DNA from: Chromatiaceae bacterium
GTDB lineage: Bacteria; Pseudomonadota; Gammaproteobacteria; Chromatiales; Chromatiaceae
Length of the DNA stretch: 64,000 nucleotides
Reading direction: 5' to 3'
NCBI GenBank assembly: GCA_024235215.1
Contig: JACKMU010000002.1
Location: forward strand, 619,668 to 683,667
Position numbers and translations under genes: made by a program
Notes under the pieces: generated by a model
Told to the model about the DNA's origin: nothing
The model's database searches: none
The model's input: the letters and a program-made list of their open reading frames with translations, nothing else
In this document: positions 1 to 8,900 of the stretch, piece after piece
How the letters are laid out: each line of letters starts with the position of its first letter
Position numbering within the stretch: the stretch's first letter is position 1

Positions 1-108
1 TGGCGCTATCGCCGCTGGCAGAGTCCTCAGGAACTCTCTCGCTGTCAGTCCCATCTCGCGGGAAAAGCTGCTCGGCAATTCGTCTTTCATGGTTGAATGC
101 AAGCGCAT
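1..108 (-). CDS. N-terminal fragment of an unrecognised protein, cut by the window edge
   Basis: An open frame of 36 codons begins at an ATG on the minus strand (position 108) and runs off the left edge. The visible protein contains FSREMGLTAREFLRTLP, which looks like the amphipathic start of a small conserved protein, but I cannot name the family. It reads in the same direction as the aldehyde oxidoreductase operon and lies 136 bases beyond the moaD-like stop, separated from it by a strong hairpin. It is therefore probably a separate transcription unit. Only the N-terminus is available. Confidence 0.4.
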   Translation of the reverse strand, partial: MRLHSTMKDELPSSFSREMGLTAREFLRTLPAAIAP

Positions 109-207
109 GATGCTTTCGCCATCATAAGTGTGACGTTTGTTTCGGCAGCTGCTCCGCCTGCATCGTTCTGACTTCCCACTTCCATGTGGGTCGCCTGTCG
201 GGCGTTC

Positions 208-244
208 GCCTGAATATTTTGTCCACTGAACAAAATATTCAGGC
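208..244 (-). terminator. Perfect 15-bp hairpin directly after the moaD-like gene
   Basis: The arms at 208-222 and 230-244 are perfect reverse complements around a 7-base loop. The hairpin touches the stop codon of the moaD-like gene (stop at 245-247). No T-run follows on either strand, so it is not a classic intrinsic terminator. It may be a 3'-end stabilising or Rho-assisted structure. Confidence 0.55.
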
Positions 245-496
245 TCACCCACCCGCAACCGCGGGCCAGACGGCGAGTTCATCACCGTCGGAGAGGGGAA
301 GGTGGCGCGCGCTGGGGGGAACGAAAACGCCGTTCACCAACACCAGATGAACCTGGGCAAGGGGTACCCCGTGCTGTTGTAGCACACTCAATGGTGAGCT
401 GTTGTCCGGCAACTCCAGATTCACCGCGTTCCTTTCCGCGCCTGTGGGCAGAAACTCGCTGAAGGAGGCATACAGCTTGAACTTGAGCCTGATCAA
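245..496 (-). CDS. MoaD/ThiS-family sulfur carrier protein
   Basis: This 83-residue protein has the small ubiquitin-like fold expected for MoaD/ThiS: an LKFKLYASF strand at the start, LVLVNG near residue 52, LSDGDELAVWP near residue 70, and the diagnostic C-terminal Gly-Gly. Family members are thiocarboxylated on that Gly-Gly and donate sulfur to molybdopterin. The start is TTG at 496, preceded by a GGTGGGGTGG stretch; no ATG or GTG is available in frame after the upstream stop. It is last in the minus-strand operon after the FAD subunit (42-base gap). A dedicated sulfur carrier for the tungsten or molybdenum cofactor of the neighbouring aldehyde oxidoreductase is the natural reading. A homologue sits in the same place in Aromatoleum-type aor operons. 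Confidence 0.85.
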   Translation of the reverse strand: MIRLKFKLYASFSEFLPTGAERNAVNLELPDNSSPLSVLQQHGVPLAQVHLVLVNGVFVPPSARHLPLSDGDELAVWPAVAGG

Positions 497-538
497 TCCA
501 CCCCACCGAAAAGTCAGAGAGTGATATGCGTAAACTAC

Positions 539-1783
539 CTACTGTATCGTTGCCAGGTAGGCCTCCATCACCCGGCTCGGGTCTCTGGTCAGTCGAGCCT
601 TCCAGTCGCCGAGATCGATTCGGCTCTGAATCAGGCCGCGCAGCACACCGACATGCTCAGTGAAACCGAGGGTGATGGCGCCAACCAGACGCCGCCCATC
701 GAACTGCAGCTTGATGTAGCGATAATTCGCCTCATCCAGCAGTTGCGCAGCCTCCCCACCATCGGCACCCTGCCAAAGCCCGTAGGAAGTGGAGATCAGC
801 CCTAGCGAGTCGAGCACGTTCATTCCCAGACTGCCCTGATAGCGAACTTTACATCCGCTCATATTGAGGGCTGCCAACCGTCCCGTCTCGACCGCGACCG
901 GCTGAATCGCATGCACCGAGTGTTTCCCGGTGTTCCAGTCAAACCCCTCACATACGTCGCCTGCTGCGTAGATACCGACGGCCGAACTCTGCAGATACTC
1001 ATCCACCACCACACCCTGCCTGATCTCGATCCCGCTACCGGCAAGAAATTCGACATTGGGACGCACACCAGTGGCCACCACAATCAGATCCGCTGCAATT
1101 TCACCCCCCTGGGCAGTCTGTACCAGATAACGGGAGGCGCCCGATGGATCAGGCACTACCCTCCTGATTTCCGTCGAGGTCCTGACATCCACACCTTGAG
1201 CAATGCACCACCGTTTGATCAGATTACCGGCCGTCTGGTCCATCATACGTGGCACCATACGGTCTCCCATCTCGATCACGGTAAGTTTCACCTGTCGCCG
1301 CGCCAGCGCCTCCATGATGATCGAACCGATAAAACCGGCGCCCATCAGCACTACGCGGCTGCCAGCAGCCGCGTAGTGCGCGATATCCCGGGCGTCCTGC
1401 AGAGTCCAGCAGTGGTGGATTGCCGGCTGATCGAGTCCAGAAACCGGCGGTTTGACCGGATGGGAACCACTGGCGACCAACAGCCGATCAAACGCCAGCG
1501 TTTCACCACTGTGCAGTGAGAGTCGGCGGGTGTTGCTATCGACACCCTTCACCCAATCTCTGACACACTTTATCCCGAGTGCGTCGAAGTGATCCGGGGA
1601 GTGCCGCAGGTAAGTTCCGGCTTCTTCGATCTGGCCCGCAAGCAGATAGGGTATCGCCATGCGTGAGTAAGCAGGTTCCGGCTCGCCGCCGACTACCACA
1701 ATCTCAGCCTGTGCATCCTCCCTGCGCAGCGTCTCAGCCGCCACCACTCCGGTTGGACCGGCACCGATAATCGCGTATCTCAT
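539..1783 (-). CDS. FAD/NAD-dependent oxidoreductase subunit of the aldehyde oxidoreductase (AorC-like)
   Basis: This 414-residue flavoprotein is of the pyridine nucleotide-disulfide oxidoreductase class. It has an N-terminal FAD Rossmann motif GAGPTG (residues 7-12), an NAD-binding GAGFIG near residue 148, and GIYAAGDV near residue 292 for FAD ribityl contact. I chose ATG 1783 because the translation then begins MRYAIIGAGPTG. The gene lies 5 bases after the AOR stop, so the two are coupled. No redox-active CxxxxC disulfide is visible, so it resembles the NADH oxidase/ferredoxin reductase branch. In the Aromatoleum AOR complex an FAD subunit of similar size (about 45 kDa) passes electrons between the FeS chain and NAD, and I infer the same role here. 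Confidence 0.88.
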   Translation of the reverse strand: MRYAIIGAGPTGVVAAETLRREDAQAEIVVVGGEPEPAYSRMAIPYLLAGQIEEAGTYLRHSPDHFDALGIKCVRDWVKGVDSNTRRLSLHSGETLAFDRLLVASGSHPVKPPVSGLDQPAIHHCWTLQDARDIAHYAAAGSRVVLMGAGFIGSIIMEALARRQVKLTVIEMGDRMVPRMMDQTAGNLIKRWCIAQGVDVRTSTEIRRVVPDPSGASRYLVQTAQGGEIAADLIVVATGVRPNVEFLAGSGIEIRQGVVVDEYLQSSAVGIYAAGDVCEGFDWNTGKHSVHAIQPVAVETGRLAALNMSGCKVRYQGSLGMNVLDSLGLISTSYGLWQGADGGEAAQLLDEANYRYIKLQFDGRRLVGAITLGFTEHVGVLRGLIQSRIDLGDWKARLTRDPSRVMEAYLATIQ

Positions 1784-1788
1784 CGCAA

Positions 1789-3636
1789 TCAGAGTCCCAG
1801 TCGGGAGAGCGTTTCCCGGGTTGGAACACCGGACTCGTCCCAACCACGCAGCTGATAATATTCCGGCAACATCTGTTCCAGACCGTTCACCCTCCCCTTG
1901 GCTGGACCACTCTTCGCAGCATCTTTGAGCAGACGCTTCGGCAACGTGTCATCCTTGCCGGTAAAACCAGCCGCAAGATTGAACTGTCGTTCCATGTTCC
2001 AGATACGTTCACCCACTTCCGAGAGTCGTTCCAGACTCCACTCCCCGTCACAGGCTGCATCGACCTGCGGCTGAAAATCGTCCAACGACCAGGCGAAGGT
2101 GGTGAACAGACAGAGCCCGGTGGAATCCACCGCCGCGGTGGCATCCTGGAAAGCCTTAACCAGACCGGCCTTCCCCTCGGTAGCGAGCGGATCGGTCTTC
2201 TCCGGAATACCCAGTATCTCCGAGGCAACGGTATAGCTGCGCAGATGACAGGCACCGCGGTTACTGGTGGCGTAAGTCAGCCCCATTCCCTGAATGCCGC
2301 GTGGATCGTATGCGGGAAACTCCTGGCCTTTCACGCTCATCGACAACTCTGGATGACCATACTTTTCGCATAGCCGCTTGGAGCCCAGTCCGAGCACCTT
2401 GCCAAATCCCTCGCCGCGTCCAACCAGCTCGGCCATTTTCGTCAGTGCTTCAGCAGATCCGAAATTCAGCGCTATTCCGCCGGTGTCAGCATCGGTGATC
2501 AAGCCCATCCCGTACAGCTCCATCGCCGCGCCCAGCGTGGATCCGAAGGTGATCGGATCAAACGCCTGTTCATTACAGACAAAATTGGCGAAGGTGAGTG
2601 CCTCCAGATCGTCAACCCCGGTAGCAGCACCCAGTGCCCATGCCGCCTCATACTCCAGACCGCCTGATGCGCCCCAGTATTCGGGCCGGTTGACCACGGC
2701 GAAGTGGGTCTGGTCCATCTTGGAGATACGGCCGCAGGCGATGGTACAGCCGAAACAGGCCTTGTTGGCAATCAGGTTCGGCTTGCCGTCGCTGGCACGC
2801 GGTTGGTGCATTGCTTCGCCCGAGATGCGGCTGGCGCCGTCGAACTGCACGTCGTTGGCGTTCTTACTCGGCAGCGCGCCTACTTCATTGATGACGTTCA
2901 TCAACACCTGTGTGCCGTAGGTGGGCAGTCCCTGTCCGGTCACCGCATTTTCCGCCAGAATTCTCTTCTTCTCATTCACCGCATTCATGAAGCGGATGGG
3001 ATCCTTGACCTGCACGCCCCTGGTGCCGCGCACCGCAATCGCTTTCAGGTTCTTTGAACCCATGACCGTACCGACACCGGAGCGCCCTGCCGCCCGATGC
3101 AGGTCATTGACGACACAGGCGAAAAGAACACCCGCTTCACCTGACTGGCCAATCGCGGAGATGCGCAGTTGCGGGTCCTGGTGTCGCCGGTGCAGTATCT
3201 CATCCGTCTCCCACACGCTCTTACCCCAGAGATCATCCGCCGGGAGCAGTTCCACACGGTCGTCCTGGATCAGCAGATAGACCGGAGAGAGCGCACGCCC
3301 CTCGAAAATGATCATGTCCCAGCCGGCGAATTTCAGTTCGGCACCAAAATATCCACCCGAGTTGGAGCAGGCGATGGCGCCGGTCAGCGCCCCTTTGGTG
3401 ACCACCGAGTAGCGGCCGCTGGTCGAAGCCATGGTGCCGGTCAGCGGACCAGTCGCAAAAATCAGTTTATTCTCCGGAGAGAGCGGATCGACCTGTGGGT
3501 CGATCTCCTCCAGCAGGTATTTGGTCGCCAGGCCGCGTTGGCCCAGATACTCGGCCGCCCACTGCATATTCAGCGCTTCGGCGGTACAGCTGCCATCGGT
3601 CAGATTGACGCGCAATACTTTTTTATGCCATCCCAT
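1789..3636 (-). CDS. aor: Aldehyde ferredoxin oxidoreductase, tungsten-cofactor subunit (AorB-like)
   Basis: This 615-residue protein belongs to the AOR family, which oxidises aldehydes to acids (or reduces acids) with a bis-pterin tungsten cofactor. The N-terminal domain carries ATGPLTGT and SGRYSVVTKG. The 4Fe-4S ligands are CFGCTIAC near residue 290 and a fourth Cys in DSTGLC near residue 500. Length matches the family (about 600-620). Start ATG 3636 has GAGGAG overlapping the ferredoxin stop 12 bases upstream. The order ferredoxin-AOR-FAD protein-MoaD, with subunits of about 17, 66 and 45 kDa, matches the bacterial Aromatoleum type rather than the stand-alone archaeal enzyme. Substrate range cannot be read from sequence. 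Confidence 0.93.
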   Translation of the reverse strand: MGWHKKVLRVNLTDGSCTAEALNMQWAAEYLGQRGLATKYLLEEIDPQVDPLSPENKLIFATGPLTGTMASTSGRYSVVTKGALTGAIACSNSGGYFGAELKFAGWDMIIFEGRALSPVYLLIQDDRVELLPADDLWGKSVWETDEILHRRHQDPQLRISAIGQSGEAGVLFACVVNDLHRAAGRSGVGTVMGSKNLKAIAVRGTRGVQVKDPIRFMNAVNEKKRILAENAVTGQGLPTYGTQVLMNVINEVGALPSKNANDVQFDGASRISGEAMHQPRASDGKPNLIANKACFGCTIACGRISKMDQTHFAVVNRPEYWGASGGLEYEAAWALGAATGVDDLEALTFANFVCNEQAFDPITFGSTLGAAMELYGMGLITDADTGGIALNFGSAEALTKMAELVGRGEGFGKVLGLGSKRLCEKYGHPELSMSVKGQEFPAYDPRGIQGMGLTYATSNRGACHLRSYTVASEILGIPEKTDPLATEGKAGLVKAFQDATAAVDSTGLCLFTTFAWSLDDFQPQVDAACDGEWSLERLSEVGERIWNMERQFNLAAGFTGKDDTLPKRLLKDAAKSGPAKGRVNGLEQMLPEYYQLRGWDESGVPTRETLSRLGL

Positions 3637-3648
3637 GATATCTACTCC

Positions 3649-4128
3649 TCAGGCCTGTGCCGATGATTGCGTGTCGGTGCGCTCCGCCCAGCCGCGCATC
3701 TTTTGGTAACCGGTCCAGTCGGCGTCGATAAAGGTGATCGCCTCGGTCGGGCAGGCTTTGGCGCAGGCCGGATCGCCGCCACACAGATCGCATTTGATCA
3801 CTTTGCCGGTGGCATGACTGTAGTTCACCGTGCCGAACGGGCAGGCGATGGTGCACACTTTGCACCCGACACAGAGACTGTTGATAACCTCCTTGGCACC
3901 GGTCACCGCGTTGATCTGTATCGCTTCGGTCGGGCAAGCGTTCTTGCACCAGGCATCGGCGCACTGGGTGCAAGTGTAGGGAACATTTCTCCCTTCATGC
4001 TCGAAAAGAAACACTTTGATACGCGATCTGGCCGGGTTGAAAACGCCTTCCTTCTCAAAAGAACAGGCCATTTCACACTGCAGACAGCCGGTGCATTTGG
4101 CTGGCGTGATCGACAGCGATCTCATCAT
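3649..4128 (-). CDS. Four-cluster ferredoxin subunit (AorA-like)
   Basis: This 159-residue polyferredoxin has Cys motifs for four 4Fe-4S clusters: CTGCLQCEMAC (residue 12 on), CTQCADAWCKNACP, CVGCKVCTIACP and CDLCGGDPACAKACP. The spacing is that of the DMSO-reductase B/AorA type. It is first in the operon; ATG 4128 follows GGAGG with a 7-base spacer (a second ATG sits at 4125). It would wire the tungsten subunit to the FAD subunit. In Aromatoleum the equivalent AorA subunit pairs with AorB and polymerises into filaments, so a similar architecture is possible here. Confidence 0.9.
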   Translation of the reverse strand: MMRSLSITPAKCTGCLQCEMACSFEKEGVFNPARSRIKVFLFEHEGRNVPYTCTQCADAWCKNACPTEAIQINAVTGAKEVINSLCVGCKVCTIACPFGTVNYSHATGKVIKCDLCGGDPACAKACPTEAITFIDADWTGYQKMRGWAERTDTQSSAQA

Positions 4129-4597
4129 AACGGGGCCTCCTGATATTGAACGTAGAACTCAACCCGTCTCTGCAGCACGATTCATTGGTCGCACCAGATC
4201 AACCGGGATTTCTGATTGTTGTGGCACGGACACCCATTCAGTCCGGCTGGATCAGTGTCATTGAACAGGGTTTGAAACGATTGGCAGTGAACCCGATCCA
4301 ACGAGATAATTCAGCTTTTAAGCATAGTCGAGAATCATCTGCAAACAAAGCGCGGTGTATCCCACGTCCGGCAGAAGCCAAAACGACTCACTGGTACCTA
4401 TCTGCAGGGCACCCGACTATAATGAAAATCCCAGCTGATACCGACCAGCCGCGATCCGCAGCATGGGAGCTGAATATCTCCCTCCCACCGCAACGCTATC
4501 AGGACCGCAGTGGGAACCGCAGCCTGACCGCGCAGGAATCAGTTTCAGAATATGCGGTCCAGGACGCGGAGCAGCGCAACCGAACAGGGATAACACC
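4129..4597. promoter_or_regulatory. Divergent control region between the aor operon and moeA
   Basis: This 469-base region has no convincing gene. On the plus strand a perfect TATAAT lies at 4418-4423, about 175 bases before moeA, but no good -35 sits 16-18 bases upstream, so the promoter call is weak. I see no clear molybdenum-cofactor riboswitch or regulator palindrome. The region must serve transcription in both directions. Confidence 0.4.
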
Positions 4598-5860
4598 ATG
4601 AACGATCGCATCAAAACCACCGCAAGCTGTCAGGACAGCAGCGACAGTTCCCTGACCATGTCCGCGGCACTGACCAAAATCTCGGAAACGGTCAAGCCGA
4701 TCTCTGGCAACCACTGCGTGGCGTTGCGGGAGGGATTGAGGCGCGTGCTTGCCACACCGGTAATCTCGCCACTGAATGTGCCAGCGCATCGCAACTCGGC
4801 GATGGACGGCTACGCTTTGCACAGCAGCGACCTGCCGTTGACGGGGAGACGTGAACTACAGGTGATCGGCACCTCTTTCGCTGGCAACCCCTGCCAACTA
4901 CCGCTGCAGCCGGGCCAGTGCGTACGCATCATGACCGGCGCGAAGATGCCGGATGCGGCGGACACCGTCGTGATTCAGGAGCAGGTCGAGTGCCACGGTG
5001 ATCACATCACGATCGATGAACACCAGCGGCCGGGACAGAATGTACGCCAGGCGGGAGAGGATGTCGCCGCGGGCGCCGTGGTGCTGCGTGCCGGCCAGCG
5101 GTTGAATCCCGCCCGACTTGGCCTGTTGGCGTCGCTCGGCATTGCCGAAGTGCGGATCAGGCGCCGCCCAAGGATCGCTTTCTTCTCCAGCGGAGACGAA
5201 ATCCAAAGTATCGGCGAACCGCTACGGGAGGGCCAGATCTATGACAGCAACCGCTACACACTCTTTGGCATGCTTTCCGATCTGGCGACGGAACCCGTCG
5301 ATATGGGGGTTATTCCCGACCGTGAGGAGCGCATCGCCGCCGCGCTGCTGGAGGCATCACAGCAGGCAGATATGATCCTCACCTCGGGCGGTGTTTCGGT
5401 CGGTGAAGCCGATCATGTGGTCGCCGCGCTGCGCCGTCTGGGTACCATCCACTTCTCCAAAGTGGCAATCAAACCAGGACGTCCGCTCACCTTTGGACTG
5501 ATCGGCGAAACCCCGTTTTTTGGCCTCCCCGGAAATCCGGTAGCGGTGATGACCACCTTTCTGCAGTTCACCCGGCCAGCCATTCTGAAACTGAGCGGTG
5601 AAGAGGATGTGACGGTGCCGCAGTTTCGCCTCCGCTGTCTCTCCAGTCTGAAAAAATCACCCGGGCGCACCGAATTTCAGCGCGGCACCATTGAACAGAC
5701 CCCGGAGGGTGAATGGACGGTTCACTCCAGTGGGCGCCAGGGATCCGGGGTGCTCAGTTCAATGAGCATGGGTAACTGCTTCATCCTGCTGACGGAAGAG
5801 CAGGGCAACATAGCGCCGGGTGACAGCGTCTGGGTTCAGCCCTTCTCTCTGTTCAATTGA
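4598..5860 (+). CDS. moeA: Molybdopterin molybdenumtransferase MoeA
   Basis: The 420-residue protein fits MoeA (about 410 residues), which inserts molybdate or tungstate into adenylylated molybdopterin. Family signatures are NSAMDGYAL near residue 65, RIMTGAKMPDAADTV, SSGDEI near residue 200, the catalytic-loop motif SGGVSVGEADHV, KPGRPLTFG and GLPGNPVAV. ATG 4598 is preceded by AGGGATAACACC; an in-frame upstream ATG at 4463 would add 45 residues with no family resemblance, so I rejected it. Divergence from the AOR operon suggests it supplies that enzyme. Whether it prefers molybdenum or tungsten cannot be told from the sequence. Confidence 0.92.
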   Translation: MNDRIKTTASCQDSSDSSLTMSAALTKISETVKPISGNHCVALREGLRRVLATPVISPLNVPAHRNSAMDGYALHSSDLPLTGRRELQVIGTSFAGNPCQLPLQPGQCVRIMTGAKMPDAADTVVIQEQVECHGDHITIDEHQRPGQNVRQAGEDVAAGAVVLRAGQRLNPARLGLLASLGIAEVRIRRRPRIAFFSSGDEIQSIGEPLREGQIYDSNRYTLFGMLSDLATEPVDMGVIPDREERIAAALLEASQQADMILTSGGVSVGEADHVVAALRRLGTIHFSKVAIKPGRPLTFGLIGETPFFGLPGNPVAVMTTFLQFTRPAILKLSGEEDVTVPQFRLRCLSSLKKSPGRTEFQRGTIEQTPEGEWTVHSSGRQGSGVLSSMSMGNCFILLTEEQGNIAPGDSVWVQPFSLFN

Positions 5861-5996
5861 AAATCGGCACTGATAAAGAATCAGCCTCTGATGCCGAAAC
5901 GGTGAATTGAGGAGACTGCACTGCAAAACTGGACACTTGCTGATCCCGCTTTGGTTCAGTCTGTAAACCGCACATCGGATGACATCCTGAGCAGCA

Positions 5997-8900
5997 ATGA
6001 GTGCCGACAACCGCAGACGCTACCCAAGATCGGAGACCGATCATCCGGCTACCCTGCTCTATCACGGCACCACACTAAGCGATTGCCATATCCGTAACTT
6101 CTCCAGAGGAGGACTCTATCTGGAGAATGCCGGGTGCGACTTCCCCACGTTGGTGACCACTACGGTACCCAAACCGGGTGGCCCCAACATAAAACACGCA
6201 CTGATTCAGATCCCCCGCATACAGGGTGACGGTGAGCCGTTCACGCTGGCCGTGAGTATCACCTTCGTCTCCGAAACCGGCATCGGCGTAGCACTCCTGC
6301 AACAGAATCCGAGTCTCTACCAATACTTCCTGTCGCTTGACCAGAACAGTGCTGCCGGCGATGCAATTTTGCTGTCCGGCGCCAATAAACCGGACCCATC
6401 CTTGGGCGAGTTAGAAAGGATATTCGCTCAAATCATCCAGGCCAGCCTGCGATTTCTAAGCAGAACCCTGCCTGCCTTTTTCGTCGCAAGCGAGAGACAG
6501 TTACTGAACGAAGCAGAAACGGCGCCGGTAGACTCCCGCAAAACAGAGATCTTTTATGCGCAGTCGGCACTGAAGGCGCAGGAAGCGGTGATCATTGATG
6601 CACAACTGAAGCAGCTGAAACAGCGCTTCCAGCTGTTCCGCGAACAGCGCAGCGCATCCATTGGATCCACCCACAGCAAAGAGCTGAATCTGGTCGACAA
6701 GGATGACTTCGAGGAGTGGGTGGTGATCGTCGGCCTCGGACGAGCGGTGGAAGCGGATTCTCCCGGATTACTGCACCGGGTCGAGATGGGACTGACCCGT
6801 CTGGTGAGACGTGCGGTCAGCAGCGACAACAATCCACTCGCCCCCGCCGCGTTACTGTGGGCACTCAGCAGCTCTCTCGAGCGTCTCAACATCGAGTTGC
6901 CGGTCAGGAGCATCATCTACCCGATTTTCAAAGAGGCGGTGCTGAGTCAGCTCGCCGAGTTATATCAGCAACTGGACGAAATCTTTGCGCATTACGCCAT
7001 AGACACCAATGTGGTCGAATTCCGTTCCAAGAGCGGTACGATGAAACGGGGTGACGCTGCGGTCAGACTGACGCACCCGCGCCACGATAGATCATTGCTG
7101 GAGACAATCTCGTCAATCGTTGGGCCGGGACGCCGGGCGCAGGAGCAAGACCGCGAACCAGGTGGTGAAGCAAACCACCCCAGCCGGGAACAGATCCTCG
7201 CTGCGCTGAACCACCTAAGCCGGGCACCCCAGGTCTCGCTCAGCGAGCGGGTCGAGCGCTCCCTGACCAGATCCATGCACAGTGGATCTCCCGTGCGACT
7301 GGACCGACAGTGTCACGCGACGATAGCCGCCACAGAACAGCTACTTTTCGCACTGACTCAGGAGGAGCACCTGAGCGATGCACTGAAAGCGCTGCTGCGC
7401 GGGCTGGAAGTACCCGTCGTCAGAGAGGCACTGAGCGATCCGGCCCTGCTGGAGAATGCCAGCCATCCCGCCCGCAGACTGCTGGAGAGCATCGACCAGC
7501 TGATGCCCTACTCCAGTGCGGATGACGACGAAGCGCCGTTGCTGCGGATCATCGAGCAACTGAGCGAAGCATCTCCGGAACGGAACCAGGATCAGTTGAT
7601 CGAGGCCACCCGAAAAATCGAGGCCCTGCTCTCCTGCAAGCGCGCCGCATTCGAAAGCAACCTCAGTCTGGTGCTGGAGAGCAGCAGGCAGCAGGAGAAG
7701 CAGGCGGCTGCGCGCCAGGAGATCGAACAACAGCTCAGCGCACGGTTCGACAACCGTTCGGTCGCCACACTGGTGGAACGGCTGCTTCAGTTGGGTTGGC
7801 CAGGGCTGCTGATACAGACCAGACTGGCTGGGGAGGCGTCGGAAAGGCATACCAAAGCTTATCTCGGCGCACTCGATTTTCTGCTGAAACATTTTGCTCC
7901 GGAGCATGAAGCGGTACCGCTGCCCGGCAACAAGCTGAACGTCCTGACCACCATTCTGCGCAGGGGGTTTTCCGCCTATCCTGTCCACGCCCTCAAGGCG
8001 CAGCAGCTGATCGAGGAGATTGAATCCATTCTGCGGGAGGCCGGCGAGGGCTGGCGTGATGCTGTTCGCAACCGGGTCTTGATCGACCAACGCTATATCC
8101 GCGACTGCCTCGACCGCCAAGCGCCACTCAACAGTGGCGGAGAGGGTGCGGCACCCGCAGATGACACCTGGGGCGAGTTGCTGCGGCAGCTCAAACCTGG
8201 CGACTGGATCGTGCAGCAACGGGAACATAGCCAGGTCAGACTGATCAATCTCGCCTGGAGCAACAGCAGCCGCACCCATTTCGTCTTTGTCGATGGCAGC
8301 GGTAACAAAGCGCTCGAGAGTGACGCGGCGATCCTGGCTGAACTGTTTGCATCGGGCAGATGTTCACTACTGGAGAGCCGCGAACTGCCGATCGTAGAAC
8401 GGGCGGTCGAACGCATGTTGAAAAACACTTTCGCGCGTGTCGCCAAAGAGAGCCGGATCGATGAGTTGACCGGGCTGCTCAACCGGAAAGCATTCTCCAG
8501 AAAAATCGATGAGCAGCTGAACCGCTCCATTGCCGAAGGCAGTCATCATGCGTTGCTCCTGCTGGACCTGGATCAGTTCTCCATGGTCAACGATGTGTGC
8601 GGGTATGAAGGGGGTGATCAGCTGCTCAAGTCGGTGACCAGAATCATCACCACCTATCAGCGGGGTGGTACCATCATCGCGCGCACCGGTGACGATGAGT
8701 TTGCGATTCTGCTGGAGAACACCACGGTCGAACGCGGCTATCAGATCGCGGAGACACAGCGAACGGCACTGCAGAATTTCAAGTTCAGCTGGGAGCAGCA
8801 GTCGGTTCCGGTTTCAGTCAGCATCGGTATCGTGGCGGTGGACAATACCGCCAGCAACGCATCCGGTCTGCTCAAGGCAGCGGCAACCGCCTGCGAACTG

